From an uncultured Clostridia bacterium (GTDB taxonomy: Bacteria > Bacillota > Clostridia > Christensenellales > UBA1242): a stretch of 64,000 nt of DNA. Positions 53,837 through 61,937 of this stretch are shown piece by piece. Position numbers and translations under genes: made by a program. Positions within the stretch are counted from its first letter, which is position 1. Each line of letters starts with the position of its first letter. Under the pieces are notes generated by a model that saw only the letters and a program-made list of their open reading frames with translations, did no database searches and had not been told where the DNA came from. The stretch spans positions 62,001-126,000 of the forward strand of contig CALWTK010000001.1 in the NCBI GenBank assembly GCA_944384465.1, written 5' to 3'.

Positions 53837-55510
53837 TTACATCTCTTTTAATGTATCAATGCATATTAAATTAAATCCCAATGCTAGAACATCTTTTAAC
53901 GCTGTGATTAAGTTAATTTTTGCTTTTGTTGCCGCCACATTATCATCAAGGATTTTTGTCGCTGTATAAAATTTATTGAATGCTTTACAGATATCCAACA
54001 GTCTTTTCACCATAATGCTTGGATCCCTTTTGATCAGACTTTGTCTGATGATGATAGAGAAATCATTAATGTATTTTACAAGTTCGAAAGCGTCTTGATT
54101 GAAGCATGTATAATCTGCTTTATCTTTGGTATCTCTATATTTTCTTAAAACACTCTCTATCCTTGTATAAGTATATTGCATGTATGGCGCGGTCTCGCCT
54201 TCAAAAGAGAACGCCGTTTTCACATCAAACACGCAGTCCTTGTTCCTGTCCACTTTTAGCACAGCAAAACTCAGCACTGCTCTGGCAACTTTTTTTGCAA
54301 CATCGCTTGGGTCTTCGATTTCAAATTTTCTACCCTTGATGATATTATTGGCTTCACTCAAAGCATAGTCCATCAAATCCACTAAAACAGCTTGCTTGCC
54401 CCTGCGCGAGCTTATTTTCCCGTCAGGTAGACTCATCATGCCATAGGACACATGCTCCATGTCGTGCGCAAATTCATATCCCGCCAGCTCCATAATTTTG
54501 AATAATTGTCGAAAATTTAAATTTTGCTGAATTGCTGTGACATAAATCATTTTATTAAAGTGATATTCTTTATATCTCTCTATGGCTGCACAGATGTCTC
54601 GTGTGGTGTACAATGTGGTGCCATCGTTTTTCAATATCACTGCCGGAGTCAAATCATACGGAGTTAGGTCCACAATCTTTGCCCCTTGACTTTCGACCAA
54701 TAGATTCTTGTCTTCCAACATTTTTATGACCTGTGGAGCGAATTGATTGAAATACATCTCTCCCCTATAGTCGTCAAATTTCACTCCCAACAGATCGAAC
54801 ATCCTCTTCGCCTCCGCCAGCGCTATATCTACTATGGTCTGGTAGATAGGGTATATTTCTTTGTCTTTGAGTTCAATTTTCTTAAATATGTCACGCGCCA
54901 ATTGCGTGAGTTCTGGATTGTCTTTTTCTTCTTGATTGAAGCGGATGTAATAATCTTGCAGGACATCATTACCCTTTTGCTTCACTTCTTCCATGCTTCC
55001 CCATTTTAGCATGCCGCCAATCATCTTGCCAAAAGGAGTGCCGTAATCTCCAACATAGTTCAGTCGCTTTACAACATAACCGCACTGCTCAAAAAGCCTT
55101 GCCAAACTCTCTCCAATAATTGTAGTCTTTAGATGCCCTATATGCAAAGATTTTGCTAGATTCGGACTGCCATAATCTATCAAAACGATCTCACCTTTCC
55201 CATCAGCTAATTTTAGATCTGCAATGTTAAAATTCTCTAAAACATTTTTTGCGACATAAGATTTATTCAAAAAGAAATTGATATATCCATTGAGTATTTC
55301 CACTTTTTCGATCAAATCCGTCTGTTTTATAGATGCGAGTATGATGTTAGCTATCTCTAGCGGATTTTTTTTCATAAGTTTAGCAAGAGAAAAACATGGC
55401 AAACAATAATCTCCCTTGTCAGGAGATATGCTTTCAACTATTAAATTTTCAAAATCCACGTTTTCTAATTCTAGGTCGATACTGTCTGCCAAACATCTTT
55501 TGAAATTCAT
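53837..55510 (-). CDS. argS: Arginyl-tRNA synthetase
   Basis: 557 residues. N-terminal ArgRS domain ending FFLNKSYV, then HIGH at 123-126 in SPNLAKSLHIGHLKTT; KMSKS is replaced by the SSRRGKQAVL region (PDGKISSRRGKQ), as in this family; a DALR-type C-terminal domain closes it. No ribosome-binding site before ATG 55510; the -10 box lies 6 nt upstream. No T-box. Divergent from a metalloprotease-like gene. Confidence 0.95.
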   Translation of the reverse strand: MNFKRCLADSIDLELENVDFENLIVESISPDKGDYCLPCFSLAKLMKKNPLEIANIILASIKQTDLIEKVEILNGYINFFLNKSYVAKNVLENFNIADLKLADGKGEIVLIDYGSPNLAKSLHIGHLKTTIIGESLARLFEQCGYVVKRLNYVGDYGTPFGKMIGGMLKWGSMEEVKQKGNDVLQDYYIRFNQEEKDNPELTQLARDIFKKIELKDKEIYPIYQTIVDIALAEAKRMFDLLGVKFDDYRGEMYFNQFAPQVIKMLEDKNLLVESQGAKIVDLTPYDLTPAVILKNDGTTLYTTRDICAAIERYKEYHFNKMIYVTAIQQNLNFRQLFKIMELAGYEFAHDMEHVSYGMMSLPDGKISSRRGKQAVLVDLMDYALSEANNIIKGRKFEIEDPSDVAKKVARAVLSFAVLKVDRNKDCVFDVKTAFSFEGETAPYMQYTYTRIESVLRKYRDTKDKADYTCFNQDAFELVKYINDFSIIIRQSLIKRDPSIMVKRLLDICKAFNKFYTATKILDDNVAATKAKINLITALKDVLALGFNLICIDTLKEM

Positions 55511-55516
55511 GCATAT

Positions 55517-55545
55517 ATATTAGCATAATCCTTCGTATTTTGCAA
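55517..55545 (-). promoter_or_regulatory. Promoter giving a leaderless argS transcript
   Basis: TTGCAA (55545-55540), 17-nt spacer ending in TATGC, TAATAT (55522-55517), then 6 nt to ATG 55510. Confidence 0.55.
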
Positions 55546-55563
55546 CGAATTTCATAAAAATCA

Positions 55564-55591
55564 TTGACAAAGCAAAATAATGAATTAAAAT
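55564..55591 (+). promoter_or_regulatory. Promoter giving a leaderless transcript of 55598-56326
   Basis: TTGACA (55564-55569), 16-nt spacer, TAAAAT (55586-55591), then 6 nt to ATG 55598. Confidence 0.75.
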
Positions 55592-55597
55592 CGATTT

Positions 55598-56326
55598 ATG
55601 AATTTAGAAAAACTACACAAAATTGATGATAACAAGCTTTTATCACTAATGAAGCAGTATTTCAAAACGTTACATGACTATGGCTCTGTGTCAAAAGACG
55701 AGACTATCAATTTTTTATATTATTATAATGAATACATTTTGAGGCTAAATGGTATTGATCTATTCGATTTTAAATTAGTAATACACCATGACTACTCGTC
55801 TGAATGTAATGTCTCTGCTTTTATGTACCAAATTAAAGACGTCTTTCACGTCCATATTCAAAAAAGGCTCTTGCAAGAAATAATTGATAGGAAAAAAGGT
55901 TCTTTTATTGAATTGTTGGTAGATGCTGGACATGAATTCCAGCATATTGTTCAATATTTGTTAAACTATAAAAGCATTTCAGACTATGAAGTTCAAAAAT
56001 ACGATATAGAAACTGTGTTGGAAAAGATCCCAAAAATTAAGACTCACAAAAAATTACGCCATTCGCTCAATCAGCACAATGACTCATTGAACTACCTTCA
56101 CCCTATCGAAATAGATGCCGATCGAAAAAGTTATAAGTATTTATTTACCTTGCTAGACACAATAATGAGTTGTGAACAAAATGAAGATTTTTTAAAAGAT
56201 TTGTTATCATACAAAGAAATGACAAAAAGGGACAAAAAATATAGAGCGCTTGAGCTCTATAAAATAAAATCAACTGATGACTACTCCCAAAGGTGTATCA
56301 AAAAATCTTTAGAGTACGAATTTTGA
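55598..56326 (+). CDS. HExxH putative metalloprotease of unknown family
   Basis: 242 residues, soluble. The segment LLVDAGHEFQHIVQYLL holds HEFQH (112-116) after a hydrophobic helix, and YLHPIEIDADRKSYKYL (about 168-184) supplies E and D as candidate third ligands, as in gluzincins that use a downstream ExxD/ExxA helix. Otherwise strongly charged and Lys/Tyr-rich, with no export signal. Substrate unknown. Leaderless start. It abuts the convergent IMPACT-domain gene with no gap. Confidence 0.7.
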   Translation: MNLEKLHKIDDNKLLSLMKQYFKTLHDYGSVSKDETINFLYYYNEYILRLNGIDLFDFKLVIHHDYSSECNVSAFMYQIKDVFHVHIQKRLLQEIIDRKKGSFIELLVDAGHEFQHIVQYLLNYKSISDYEVQKYDIETVLEKIPKIKTHKKLRHSLNQHNDSLNYLHPIEIDADRKSYKYLFTLLDTIMSCEQNEDFLKDLLSYKEMTKRDKKYRALELYKIKSTDDYSQRCIKKSLEYEF

Positions 56327-56674
56327 TCACTTTAACACTTCCGCGCATGCTTTGGTATATGCACGAGTAAGTCCACCCGCACCTAATTTAATACCGCCAA
56401 AATATCTAACCACGACGACAAGTATATTGGTTAGATTTTTCTTTTTCAAAACATTTAATATAGGATACCCCGCAGTCCCACTGGGCTCACCATCGTCGCT
56501 ACACTTTTCATGCACAGAGTCTCTATTATAGATGTACGCATAACATATGTGTGTAGCTTTTTTATGTTGTTTCTTTAAGGATGACAAAATAGTTTCCACA
56601 TCGCTTAATGTAGACAAATCATATCGGTATGAAATGAATTTTGACTTATTTATAATCAATTCATAACTATTCAT
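56327..56674 (-). CDS. IMPACT/YigZ-family protein, N-terminal domain only
   Basis: 115 residues. The core sequence CSDDGEPSGTAGYPILNVL and VVRYFGGIKLGAGGLTRAYT is the UPF0029/YigZ signature. Normal family members have about 205 residues with a C-terminal DUF1949 domain; here the stop falls right after the first domain. The family is linked to translation control. No ribosome-binding site; -10 box 6 nt before ATG. Convergent with the HExxH gene. Confidence 0.9.
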   Translation of the reverse strand: MNSYELIINKSKFISYRYDLSTLSDVETILSSLKKQHKKATHICYAYIYNRDSVHEKCSDDGEPSGTAGYPILNVLKKKNLTNILVVVVRYFGGIKLGAGGLTRAYTKACAEVLK

Positions 56675-56680
56675 GAAATA

Positions 56681-56709
56681 ATTGTAGCAAAAATATTTTA
56701 TTTAGACAA
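56681..56709 (-). promoter_or_regulatory. Promoter giving a leaderless IMPACT-domain transcript
   Basis: TTGTCT (56709-56704), 17-nt spacer, TACAAT (56686-56681), then 6 nt to ATG 56674. Confidence 0.65.
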
Positions 56710-56718
56710 TAAAAACAT

Positions 56719-56742
56719 ATAAAAAAGCGGAACCTCCGCTTT
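56719..56742 (-). terminator. Terminator of the degV gene at 56741-57652
   Basis: Stem AAAGCGGA/TCCGCTTT (56724-56731 with 56735-56742) next to the stop codon, followed by T on the minus strand. Confidence 0.85.
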
Positions 56743-57652
56743 AATTTATCTCTTTAATACTCCCCATTCTATCCACACAGTAGCCTACTGCTAAAGCGCC
56801 CGGACCTGTGTGACAAACTATAAACAATGGCAATGGATCATTGGTAAAGAATGGAAGATCTGAAAACGCTTGTTTCACTTCTGCTTCAAAATCTTTCACT
56901 TCTTTTGCATTCAAATCAGCAAAGCTATGTGCCATGCCTATATAGACTTTCCCCTCTTTCATCTCTTCAGGGAATTTCTCTTCAATCTCTTTTCTTGTCG
57001 CATGAATCATCTTGGCTCTAGCCTGTTTCATGGACATAACTTTGGCATATGCGTCCAACTTTCCACCATGAATTTGTAGAATTGGTTTGATGTTTAAAAG
57101 TGTACCAATCGCAGCGGCAGCAGGAGTGACTCTACCACCCTTTTTCAAATATCTCAATGTGTCCACAGCAATATACACGCCACATTCACTTCTCGTCTTT
57201 TCAAGATATTCTTTGATCTCCTTGCCTGTCTTGCCATGGTCTATCATATATCTTGCTTCAAATATGGCCATCTTGTTCATATATGCCACGCGCTGATTGT
57301 TTACCACAAACACTTTGCCTTCAAATTCGTCAAGGTGGCTAGCATTTATAGCTGTGTTACATGCTTCGCTCAGTCCTGATGAAAGAATTATGTAAACAAT
57401 TTCATCATATTCTTTCAAGATATTTCTCCACTCGTCTTTTATGTTTTCAATACTAGGTTGAGATGTGCTGACATCTGTCTTTTTGTCCTGAAGATATTTG
57501 TAGAACTCTTCATATGACATGTTCTCACCTTCATAATACTCTTCTCCATTGACAATGAAAGAGATGGGAAGCATTTTTGTGATCTTAATCTTCTCCATTT
57601 CTTCTTTAGTTAGACTTCCAGAATTATCAATAACCAAAGCTATTTTCTTCAT
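56741..57652 (-). CDS. DegV-family fatty-acid-binding protein (FakB type), copy 1
   Basis: 303 residues. DegV pattern: ALVIDNSGSLTKEEMEKI, KKTDVSTSQPSIENIKD, VYIILSSGLSEACNTA, DTLRYLKKGGRVTPAAAAIGTLLNIKPILQ and the closing HTGPGALAVGYCVDR. FakB proteins bind a fatty acid and present it to FakA kinase, feeding exogenous fatty acids into phospholipids. AAGGAG precedes ATG. Divergent from tetR with a palindrome over its predicted transcription start, so TetR control is likely. About 25% identical in style to the second copy at 59668-60513. Confidence 0.93.
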   Translation of the reverse strand: MKKIALVIDNSGSLTKEEMEKIKITKMLPISFIVNGEEYYEGENMSYEEFYKYLQDKKTDVSTSQPSIENIKDEWRNILKEYDEIVYIILSSGLSEACNTAINASHLDEFEGKVFVVNNQRVAYMNKMAIFEARYMIDHGKTGKEIKEYLEKTRSECGVYIAVDTLRYLKKGGRVTPAAAAIGTLLNIKPILQIHGGKLDAYAKVMSMKQARAKMIHATRKEIEEKFPEEMKEGKVYIGMAHSFADLNAKEVKDFEAEVKQAFSDLPFFTNDPLPLFIVCHTGPGALAVGYCVDRMGSIKEIN

Positions 57653-57679
57653 AAAAACTCCTTGAATTAAAAATTAATA

Positions 57680-57695
57680 ATAAACATTTGTTTAT
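57680..57695. promoter_or_regulatory. Palindrome over the degV transcription start, candidate TetR operator
   Basis: Perfect inverted repeat ATAAACA-TT-TGTTTAT. The predicted start of the degV transcript is at about 57695, so the palindrome covers +1 to +16, a repressor position. A related half-site (TGTTTAC) lies in the spacer of the tetR promoter. Confidence 0.65.
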
Positions 57696-57701
57696 ATTTG
57701 T

Positions 57702-57730
57702 ATTATATTATAAATAATTTTTTATTTCAA
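57702..57730 (-). promoter_or_regulatory. Promoter of degV copy 1
   Basis: TTGAAA (57730-57725), 17-nt spacer, TATAAT (57707-57702). A second overlapping TATAAT is five nt upstream. Confidence 0.7.
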
Positions 57731-57787
57731 ACATTTTATTAAAATAAGGATTAATTTAGCGAATTTAGAAAAAATACTAGACAACAT

Positions 57788-57816
57788 TTGACATTTTTGT
57801 TTACTTTTAATATTAT
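57788..57816 (+). promoter_or_regulatory. Consensus promoter giving a leaderless tetR transcript
   Basis: TTGACA (57788-57793), 17-nt spacer, TATTAT (57811-57816), then 6 nt to ATG 57823. The spacer contains TGTTTAC. Confidence 0.85.
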
Positions 57817-57822
57817 CATGCT

Positions 57823-58407
57823 ATGAAAAAAGCGGAATATAAAAATTCAATACAAAGCAGAAAAAAGATCACTTCCACCTATTTGACCCTGTTAATTGAA
57901 ATGGGAGACGAATTTACAGTGACCGACTTAGTGAAACGTGCCGGCATAAATAGGGGGACATTCTATTTGCATTTCAAAAATCTTCAAGACGTGTCTATTT
58001 ATATCGAAAATGAATTGGCAGAGAACTTTCAAGAGATAGAAATAGATTTTCGTCAGTACGACATTGACAAATCTCCCGAAGTCATATTAGATAAACTAAA
58101 CGACATTTTGAATAGAGACTTGAAATATTACAAGTTGTTTTTGACTGCCAGCGACAATAATCAATTGCTAGAAAAAATAAAGAAATCAATTCTAAAGTTG
58201 ATATCCAACAACTTCAAGGTCATGAAATATGTCACGAACTATGAGAATTTTAAAATTGCCGTGCAATATATCGTAGGTGGAGTTGTGAATACGTATGCGG
58301 ATTGGTTCAAAGGCAACATTGACTGCGAACTAAAAGATATGTCGACATTTTTAGCAAATCTGATCCGTTCTGGGTTAAAAGGAATTATATCATACAATGC
58401 ATACTAA
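57823..58407 (+). CDS. TetR-family transcriptional regulator
   Basis: 194 residues. N-terminal helix-turn-helix: FTVTDLVKRAGINRGTFYLHF (about 27-48). The C-terminal ligand domain is helical (residues 60-194). A TetR/AcrR-type repressor; with two degV genes beside it, a fatty acid or acyl-CoA is the likeliest ligand. No ribosome-binding site: leaderless. Its 3' end overlaps the RNA methyltransferase gene by 11 nt, so it is the first gene of a tetR-methyltransferase-degV operon. Confidence 0.93.
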   Translation: MKKAEYKNSIQSRKKITSTYLTLLIEMGDEFTVTDLVKRAGINRGTFYLHFKNLQDVSIYIENELAENFQEIEIDFRQYDIDKSPEVILDKLNDILNRDLKYYKLFLTASDNNQLLEKIKKSILKLISNNFKVMKYVTNYENFKIAVQYIVGGVVNTYADWFKGNIDCELKDMSTFLANLIRSGLKGIISYNAY

Positions 58408-59665
58408 AATATTTGATTATGGAATGAATGGTGAAGGAATAGGAAAAGTCGATGGCAAGACTTATTTCATTCCAAATGCTTTAATTGGCGAAGATGTGGA
58501 GTTTGAAGTGGATCAGGACAGACAAAATTATGCTTTCGCGACTTTGACTAATATAAACAGTTTTTCTAAAGAAAGAGTCACTCCTCCATGCCCATATTTT
58601 TATGAATGTGGTGGTTGCAATCTGCAACACATGAAATATTCTCATCAATTATATTTCAAATCACTTTTAGTAAAAAAGACGCTCAAAAAAATTGCGGACA
58701 TTGACCTAGATGTTCTCCCCACTCAACCTTCCCGTCAATTTAAATATAGGAACAAATCAAGTTTTAATGTCGACAACAAAAATCTAGGCTTTTATATAAA
58801 GGGCTCTAACGACATCGTGAGCATTGAATATTGTATGTTGATGAACGATGATATCAACAAAGTTTTCTCTATTTTCAAAGATTATTTACATTCTCTAGAT
58901 GAGGACAAAAGCTGTTTGATCAAACATCTCGTAGTGCGTGCGATTGCGCATCAGATTTTGGTGGGATTGATCATAAAAAGTGATTTTGATTGCTCCGCGT
59001 TTTATACTCTTCTAGAAAACAATTTTTCTAAAATAGGATTATACAAAATCATCAACAACAGGCGAGATTCAGTCGTACTGAGCGGAAAGACAATTCATGT
59101 ATCTGGCATAAAAGAGATAGTTATCAACAATTTCAATTTGACATATTCTGTCGATTTGTTGGGATTTCATCAAACGAATATTGAAATTCAAGACATCATT
59201 TATCAAAAAGTGCTAGACTTGATAAAGCCAAACAGCGTTGTCGTCAATGGCTTTAGTGGCGAGGGCTTGTTGTCAGGCATTTTGGCAAGCAAAGCAAAAC
59301 ATGTGTATGGCATAGAGATCTCTTCAGCTTCACATAAATCAGCTGAAAAGCTAAAGAGAGATAACAACATAGACAATCTAACAAATATATTGGGTGATTT
59401 TTTTGTCAAGATTGATCCCCTGCTTACAAGTGTCGACACCCTTATTCTTGACCCGTCAAAAAAAGGTTGCGGAAAGGAAATCATGAATAAAATTATTGGC
59501 GTCAAAAATATAGTATATATCTCATGCAACCCAATTGCTTTAGCAAAAGATTTGCGTTATCTCACAAAATATTATATAATTGACTATATCGAACCCTATG
59601 ATATGTTTCCTAACACGAACAGTGTGGAGACTTTAGTACATTTAAAATTAAAAAAGGAGAAATAA
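58397..59665 (+). CDS. 23S rRNA (uracil-5-)-methyltransferase, RlmD/RlmCD type
   Basis: 422 residues. TRAM-like N-terminus, then the iron-sulfur cysteines CPYFYECGGCNLQH (C65, C71, C74) with a fourth near SIEYC; the SAM region VVNGFSGEGLLSGILA replaces the usual GxGxxG; DPSKKGCGKEI and the catalytic Cys in VYISCNPIALAKDL near 378 follow. It methylates U in 23S rRNA. Overlaps tetR by 11 nt; the SD (AAGGA) is rather far. Not obviously linked to fatty acids. Confidence 0.92.
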   Translation: MHTKIFDYGMNGEGIGKVDGKTYFIPNALIGEDVEFEVDQDRQNYAFATLTNINSFSKERVTPPCPYFYECGGCNLQHMKYSHQLYFKSLLVKKTLKKIADIDLDVLPTQPSRQFKYRNKSSFNVDNKNLGFYIKGSNDIVSIEYCMLMNDDINKVFSIFKDYLHSLDEDKSCLIKHLVVRAIAHQILVGLIIKSDFDCSAFYTLLENNFSKIGLYKIINNRRDSVVLSGKTIHVSGIKEIVINNFNLTYSVDLLGFHQTNIEIQDIIYQKVLDLIKPNSVVVNGFSGEGLLSGILASKAKHVYGIEISSASHKSAEKLKRDNNIDNLTNILGDFFVKIDPLLTSVDTLILDPSKKGCGKEIMNKIIGVKNIVYISCNPIALAKDLRYLTKYYIIDYIEPYDMFPNTNSVETLVHLKLKKEK

Positions 59666-59667
59666 CA

Positions 59668-60513
59668 ATGATATTAAGTACAGACTCGACAGCGAATCTA
59701 CCGAAAGAATACTACGGCGAAATGAATATAAAAATGATCCCCATGCAGATCAATCTAAATGACAAAACTTATGACGATTTGAGCACAGATCTACCTATTG
59801 AAGAATATTATCAATATATGCGCGAGGGGGCTACTCCCACCACGGCACAGATCAATGAATACAAAGCACGAGAATATTTTGAAGAATTATTAAAGTCTGG
59901 TGAAGACATTTTGCATATCGGCTTTTCTTCCGCCCTTAGCGGTAGCACCGCTACGATGAAACGCATCGCGGATGAATTGAACGAAACTCACAAAAATAAG
60001 ATTATTGTCATAGACTCACTAAACGCTGCGTCTGGCGAAGGCATGCTAGTCATGAAAGCATTTGACCTGATGCGTGAAGGCAAGACAATAGACGAAATCG
60101 CCGACGAGGTCACAAAACTAATCCCATATTCATGCAGTTATTTCACTGTAGAACAGTTGAAATATCTAGTGCGCGGTGGTAGAGTCAGCAAAGTGTCCGG
60201 CATGTTAGGAACTCTTCTAAACATCAAACCTATTTTACGTGTAGACGATCAAGGGCGTCTTGTGGCATACAAGAAAGTCATCTCTAGACGAAAAGCGATC
60301 AGTGAACTTGCAAACATTTGCGCTGAAAAGATAGCGGACACGAAATATGTTTTCATAGATCATGCCGTCTGCCAAGATGACGCCAACAAATTGGCAACCA
60401 TGCTCAATGAAAAATTGGGTGTTGAACCAATCATCACAGATTTGACCCAAGTGATAGGATGTCATACCGGTCCGGGCCTGCTCGCAGTCTTCTTTATAGG
60501 GAAAGAAAATTAG
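59668..60513 (+). CDS. DegV-family fatty-acid-binding protein (FakB type), copy 2
   Basis: 281 residues. DegV pattern: ILSTDSTANLPKEYYGEM, EGATPTTAQINEYKAREYF, DILHIGFSSALSGSTATM, EQLKYLVRGGRVSKVSGMLGTLLNIKPILR and HTGPGLLAVFF. Fatty-acid carrier as for copy 1, and FakB proteins often come in pairs with different chain specificity (saturated and unsaturated). GGAG precedes ATG. 3 nt downstream of the methyltransferase gene, in the tetR operon. Confidence 0.93.
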   Translation: MILSTDSTANLPKEYYGEMNIKMIPMQINLNDKTYDDLSTDLPIEEYYQYMREGATPTTAQINEYKAREYFEELLKSGEDILHIGFSSALSGSTATMKRIADELNETHKNKIIVIDSLNAASGEGMLVMKAFDLMREGKTIDEIADEVTKLIPYSCSYFTVEQLKYLVRGGRVSKVSGMLGTLLNIKPILRVDDQGRLVAYKKVISRRKAISELANICAEKIADTKYVFIDHAVCQDDANKLATMLNEKLGVEPIITDLTQVIGCHTGPGLLAVFFIGKEN

Positions 60514-60548
60514 ATCACTAAACTAGGCATAAGATTATTAAAAACTAA

Positions 60549-60580
60549 AAAAGGATAATATCATTCATTATCCTTTTTTG
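60549..60580. terminator. Bidirectional terminator after the tetR operon
   Basis: AAAAAGGATAAT/ATTATCCTTTTT stem with a short loop and T run. Confidence 0.88.
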
Positions 60581-60604
60581 TTTCGCTCTTTCTAAAAGCT
60601 TCAC

Positions 60605-61102
60605 CTATTTGATTTCTTCAAAGGTAAATGTCATCTCACAATAAGGGCAATACCATTTGTCATCTCTTATCTCTAATTTGCCACCGCAATTGTTACATTT
60701 TTTGATATGCAAAGCAGGTGTCTGTTTTTGCTTGTTGTTCGCCGTGATCTTTTCGCCATCATAGATATATCCTGTGAGATATTTCTTGTTGATAGCCTTG
60801 TATATCTCTTGTTTTACTTCTTTCTCTTTCATGGATAGTTGACTCGCAATCTCTGAATTGATGTACAAATTTTCTTCTTCAATTGCTTCTATAACACGTC
60901 TAGTCCTTCTCTTCCCCGCATAACTTATCCACAACAACGGCGAGCCATAAAAGCCGACCACGACAAAAATTATCCCTAAGGTCATCAAAATCCAATTGTC
61001 CCCCGCGAACACCGCAATCAATGGTATTCCCACCACAAAAAGCACACTGACTATCAGTGATATCGCAAATATTATATTTATATCTTTAGATATTTTTTTC
61101 AT
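60605..61102 (-). CDS. Membrane protein with C-terminal zinc ribbon
   Basis: 165 residues. Two membrane helices (about 10-31 and 40-62), a helical middle that could be a winged-helix (YINSEIASQLSMKEKEVKQE), and a C-terminal ribbon KKCNNCGGKLEIRDDKWYCP with two CxxC pairs. Function unknown; resembles short PCI/SHOCT-like membrane sensors of Firmicutes. No ribosome-binding site: -10 box 7 nt before ATG, so leaderless. Convergent with the tetR operon. Confidence 0.7.
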   Translation of the reverse strand: MKKISKDINIIFAISLIVSVLFVVGIPLIAVFAGDNWILMTLGIIFVVVGFYGSPLLWISYAGKRRTRRVIEAIEEENLYINSEIASQLSMKEKEVKQEIYKAINKKYLTGYIYDGEKITANNKQKQTPALHIKKCNNCGGKLEIRDDKWYCPYCEMTFTFEEIK

Positions 61103-61109
61103 ATAATAT

Positions 61110-61138
61110 ATTATACTATAAAATTCAAAATAGTAAAA
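61110..61138 (-). promoter_or_regulatory. Promoter giving a leaderless transcript of the zinc-ribbon membrane gene
   Basis: TTTTAC (61138-61133), 17-nt spacer, TATAAT (61115-61110), then 7 nt to ATG 61102. Confidence 0.6.
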
Positions 61139-61149
61139 GCAAATTTAAT

Positions 61150-61824
61150 CTATTCATATTTTTTGTGTTTAATAAGATGGTATTGCTTTTTGTCATAATC
61201 AATTAAACCTTCTTTTTTCATTTTGCTCAGTTCATTCGACATAGCACTTCTGTCAACAGACAAATAACTCGCCAGTTCAGTGACATTAAACGGTATTTCA
61301 AAATAACTGGACTTTTGTTTTTCACTCATTGATGTAAAATAGGATAAGAGTTTGTCTCTCGTAGTCTTTTTTGACATGTGTGAAAGTTTGTCAAGCAATT
61401 TTATGTTGCTTTCTGCCACCATTTGCATCAAATTTTTGACCACCAAATCGTGTCGCTTGCATCTATTTTCGCAAGGCGTAATCAATCGATGCTTGTTCAT
61501 GAAAAGCACTAGCGTCTTTTCGGTCGCTATCAAACTGTCCTTATAAAATTCGTCCCCCGCGTATGCGGACTCAACCCCATAGACATCACCTTTCTTCAGT
61601 TGCATCAAAATAGAAATGTTGCCCAAACTATCTATATTTTCTACATTTGCCGCCCCTTTGAGTATCAAAACGACATCATGCATTGGATCTCCCTGTGATA
61701 TAATGTTTTGATTTTTGTCAAATGTTTTGAACCTAGTTTTGAAACAAAACATCATCGCCTGGCACTCAAATTCAGACGCAGAACGAAATATTTTGGTTGC
61801 TTTTAATTCATTAAAATGTTCCAT
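61150..61824 (-). CDS. Crp/Fnr-family transcriptional regulator
   Basis: 224 residues from ATG 61824. Cyclic-nucleotide-type sensor (FDKNQNIISQGDPMHDVVLILKG, then GDVYGVESAYAG) and a C-terminal helix-turn-helix (FNVTELASYLSVDRSAMSNE). A PCENRCKRHDLVVKNL segment before the dimerisation helix carries the two Cys often seen in Clostridial members. The strongest binding candidate in the window is the 18-bp palindrome at 61837-61854, inside its own leader, so autorepression and control of nrdD are suggested. No cAMP-specific evidence. Confidence 0.88.
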   Translation of the reverse strand: MEHFNELKATKIFRSASEFECQAMMFCFKTRFKTFDKNQNIISQGDPMHDVVLILKGAANVENIDSLGNISILMQLKKGDVYGVESAYAGDEFYKDSLIATEKTLVLFMNKHRLITPCENRCKRHDLVVKNLMQMVAESNIKLLDKLSHMSKKTTRDKLLSYFTSMSEKQKSSYFEIPFNVTELASYLSVDRSAMSNELSKMKKEGLIDYDKKQYHLIKHKKYE

Positions 61825-61836
61825 GTTTTTTTGATT

Positions 61837-61854
61837 TTGTTGTAAAAACAACAA
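61837..61854. promoter_or_regulatory. Perfect 18-bp Crp/Fnr-type palindrome
   Basis: TTGTTGT-AAAA-ACAACAA, two 7-bp arms and a 4-bp centre. The core GTTGT-N4-ACAAC has the 5-4-5 geometry of Fnr boxes. It lies 13 nt before the crp-like ATG and its centre (61845.5) is about 41.5 nt upstream of the predicted nrdD start. Confidence 0.8.
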
Positions 61855-61874
61855 TATTGACTATTTCATTATAG

Positions 61875-61880
61875 TATAAT
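61875..61880 (+). promoter_or_regulatory. -10 box of nrdD
   Basis: TATAAT; expected transcription start about 61887. No good -35 at 17 nt, fitting an activator-dependent promoter. Confidence 0.6.
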
Positions 61881-61937
61881 AGGAGTGTAAAGTCAAATAT
61901 CTAGAACTATTTGATGATAAACTTGAGGGAGGAATTT

